DNA from: Dietzia lutea
Lineage (GTDB): Bacteria > Actinomycetota > Actinomycetes > Mycobacteriales > Mycobacteriaceae
Direction of reading: 5' to 3'
Length of the DNA stretch: 64,000 nucleotides
Assembly: GCF_003096075.1 (NCBI RefSeq)
Contig: NZ_CP015449.1
Span: 806,001 to 870,000, forward strand
This document shows positions 62,990 to 64,000 of the stretch, piece after piece; the first letter of the stretch is position 1; every line of letters begins with the position of its first letter. Under the pieces are notes generated by a model that ran no database searches, was not told the DNA's origin, and saw only the letters and a program-made list of their open reading frames with translations. The position numbers and the translations under genes are program-made.

Positions 62990-63149
62990 CAGCCGCTCCT
63001 CGGCATGGCGTCTCACTCTCGCCCCTGTCCGCGTCGTTCACAGCCGCTCCTCGGCATGGCGTCTCGCCTGCCCCGGCGCGCGGGCCAGACGCCATCGTGG
63101 CGGGCGGGAGTATTGGCCGCAGGGCAGCCGCTCCTTGGGATGGCGTCTC
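62990..63149. repeat. Three copies of a 25-base intergenic repeat
   Basis: A 25-base unit with core CTCCTCGGCATGGCGTCTC occurs at 62990-63014 and 63041-63065 identically, and at 63125-63149 with two changes. The 9-base AGACGCCAT near 63087-63095 is an inverted piece of it and could pair with the second copy. A shorter direct repeat (GGACCGnGCAGCCGC) lies at about 62956-62996. The whole purB-downstream gap 62882-63316 (435 bases) holds these repeats and no credible gene. Confidence 0.7.
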
Positions 63150-63316
63150 GCTCGTGGCCCGGTCACCCGAGGCCACCGGCGCGGACCGGGCCCGGCCGTG
63201 TTCGCCACCGCGCAGTAACGCTCGGGACCACGGCGGGATAGAGGCTTGTACACGAACGGCGGCGGGCCCTTCCGCGGCCGGCGACAGTGGCCGACTTCAG
63301 AAGCGGATGTGAACGA

Positions 63317-63514
63317 ATGAACACCAGGCCCAGTGGTTCCCTCGGCGGAGCGCTCTACGACGCGTTCGGTGCTGTCCAGTCCGGACTCGCCACCGCGAGC
63401 TCGGCGATCGGGATCGACCCGGCGGCGTTCATGGAGCAGTTCCACGTGCCCATCGCCTTCTCGCTGATGCCGCTGGGCGTGGGCAGCCTCATCCTGGGTC
63501 AGCTCGGCATCTGA
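63317..63514 (+). CDS. Small protein with a hydrophobic C-terminus
   Basis: 65 residues from ATG 63317. The N-terminal part is Ser/Gly/Ala-rich (SGSLGGALYDAFGAVQSG) and the end (PIAFSLMPLGVGSLILGQLG) is hydrophobic enough for one membrane helix. Not shadow-like in composition. A weak GAAGCGGATG lies upstream. I do not recognise the family. It could be a small membrane protein. It stands between the repeat cluster and the lipase-like gene. Confidence 0.5.
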   Translation: MNTRPSGSLGGALYDAFGAVQSGLATASSAIGIDPAAFMEQFHVPIAFSLMPLGVGSLILGQLGI

Positions 63515-63569
63515 GCAGCGCCCGACGATCGCCCTCGGGTCGGTGGGGGCGCGCATTAGTCTGGTCAGC

Positions 63570-64000
63570 ATGCGCGAGACCGTGATCCCTGTCCCCGGCA
63601 CCTCCGGCCTTCAGGCGAGGCTGCACCACGCCGACGAGCCGAGGGCTCTGTTGGTGCTGGTCCACGGCTTCGGCGAACACTCCGGCCGTTACGGGCGGAC
63701 CATCCGGTTCCTCGCCGATCGCGGGATCACGGTCGCGGCGTACGACCTGCGCGGTCACGGCACGGCTCCCGGTCCGCGGGCCCGGGTCGACATGGAGACG
63801 CATATCCGCGACAACCTGGCGGTCCGGGACGCGGTGCTCGAATGGGCCCGGTCGGACGAGGGCGGCGGCGCCGAGGCCCTGCCCAGGCTTCTGATGGGGC
63901 ACTCGATGGGCGGGTTGATAGCCGGCGAGTCGGCGCTCCGGCGGCCGTGGGATCTCAAGGGCCTCGTCCTGTCATCGCCGGGTCTCGTCGTGGGCGAGGG
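63570..64000 (+). CDS. Alpha/beta hydrolase, monoacylglycerol-lipase-like, partial (C-terminus beyond the edge)
   Basis: 143 residues are visible from ATG 63570. VHGFGEHSGRYG near 31-42 is the oxyanion loop, AYDLRGHGTAPGPRA near 57-71 the second block and GHSMGG near 110-115 holds the nucleophile Ser. The layout is that of Rv0183-type monoacylglycerol lipases. The acid and His of the triad would lie beyond 64000. No strong ribosome site; TCAGC precedes the ATG, so the start is fairly but not fully sure. Confidence 0.88.
   Translation, partial: MRETVIPVPGTSGLQARLHHADEPRALLVLVHGFGEHSGRYGRTIRFLADRGITVAAYDLRGHGTAPGPRARVDMETHIRDNLAVRDAVLEWARSDEGGGAEALPRLLMGHSMGGLIAGESALRRPWDLKGLVLSSPGLVVGE

Noticed and set aside
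62990-63149. CRISPR array
   Set aside because: Only three copies, unequal spacing (51 and 84 bases) and no cas genes in the window.

Overview
The window is very G+C-rich (roughly 70% by eye) and almost fully coding. It reads as the chromosome of a mycolic-acid actinobacterium (Mycobacteriales/Corynebacteriales; Dietzia, Gordonia or Rhodococcus would fit, genus not proven). The main reason is that about 48 kb is a near-colinear copy, with insertions, of the cholesterol-catabolism locus known from Mycobacterium tuberculosis (Rv3553 back to Rv3490): ipdC-ipdB-ipdA-echA20, two SDRs, ddn, fadA5, cyp125, ltp3/ltp4 with a DUF35 partner, an Rv3520c-like F420 enzyme, echA19, fadD19, fadD17-fadE27-fadE26, fdxD, an Rv3502c-like SDR, yrbE4AB-mce4ABCDEF-mam4AB and otsA.

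Layout. 1-323: end of a small secreted protein. 487-5840: the ring C/D degradation block, divergent around a KstR2-like operator (4095-4112). 5930-7288: a lineage-specific Gly/Ser-repeat secreted protein. 7442-9718 (fadA5-acetyltransferase-ddn) and 9953-11197 (cyp125) diverge from two KstR operators. 11420-18382: epoxide hydrolase, a five-gene operon (DUF35, ltp4, ltp3, NTF2-like, F420-like enzyme) and a second F420-like enzyme. 18459-21559: an acyl-CoA synthetase and an aldehyde dehydrogenase with their own KstR box. 21566-26198: an inserted operon of receiver, HEAT-repeat membrane protein, glycosyltransferase and sensor kinase. 26262-29896: echA19 diverging from fadD19 plus a nitronate-monooxygenase-like gene. 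30016-34771: fadE26-fadE27-fadD17-hemolysin III. 34979-36098: ferredoxin and SDR. 36366-46684: the mce4 sterol importer.

After the sterol block: otsA, a 60-residue protein, a ThrE-type exporter, tRNA-Thr(TGT), two tandem NTF2-like genes, a HIT protein, a TetR regulator, purD, idi, an acyl-CoA dehydrogenase diverging from an acyl-CoA synthetase, a frame-shifted secreted hydrolase remnant, a DASS dicarboxylate transporter, an aminotransferase, purB, a short repeat cluster, a small hydrophobic protein and the start of a monoacylglycerol-lipase-like hydrolase.

Working together: Mce4 imports sterol; CYP125 (with the ferredoxin) oxidises C26; FadD19/FadD17, FadE26-27, EchA19, FadA5 and Ltp3/Ltp4 shorten the side chain; EchA20, IpdAB and IpdC act on the last rings. 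Eight KstR-type boxes (consensus TnnAACnnGTTnnA) lie at the divergent promoters. In five of them the terminal TA also begins a TANNNT -10 hexamer, which predicts leaderless or short-leader transcripts for several genes. No CRISPR array, insertion sequence or prophage was seen.
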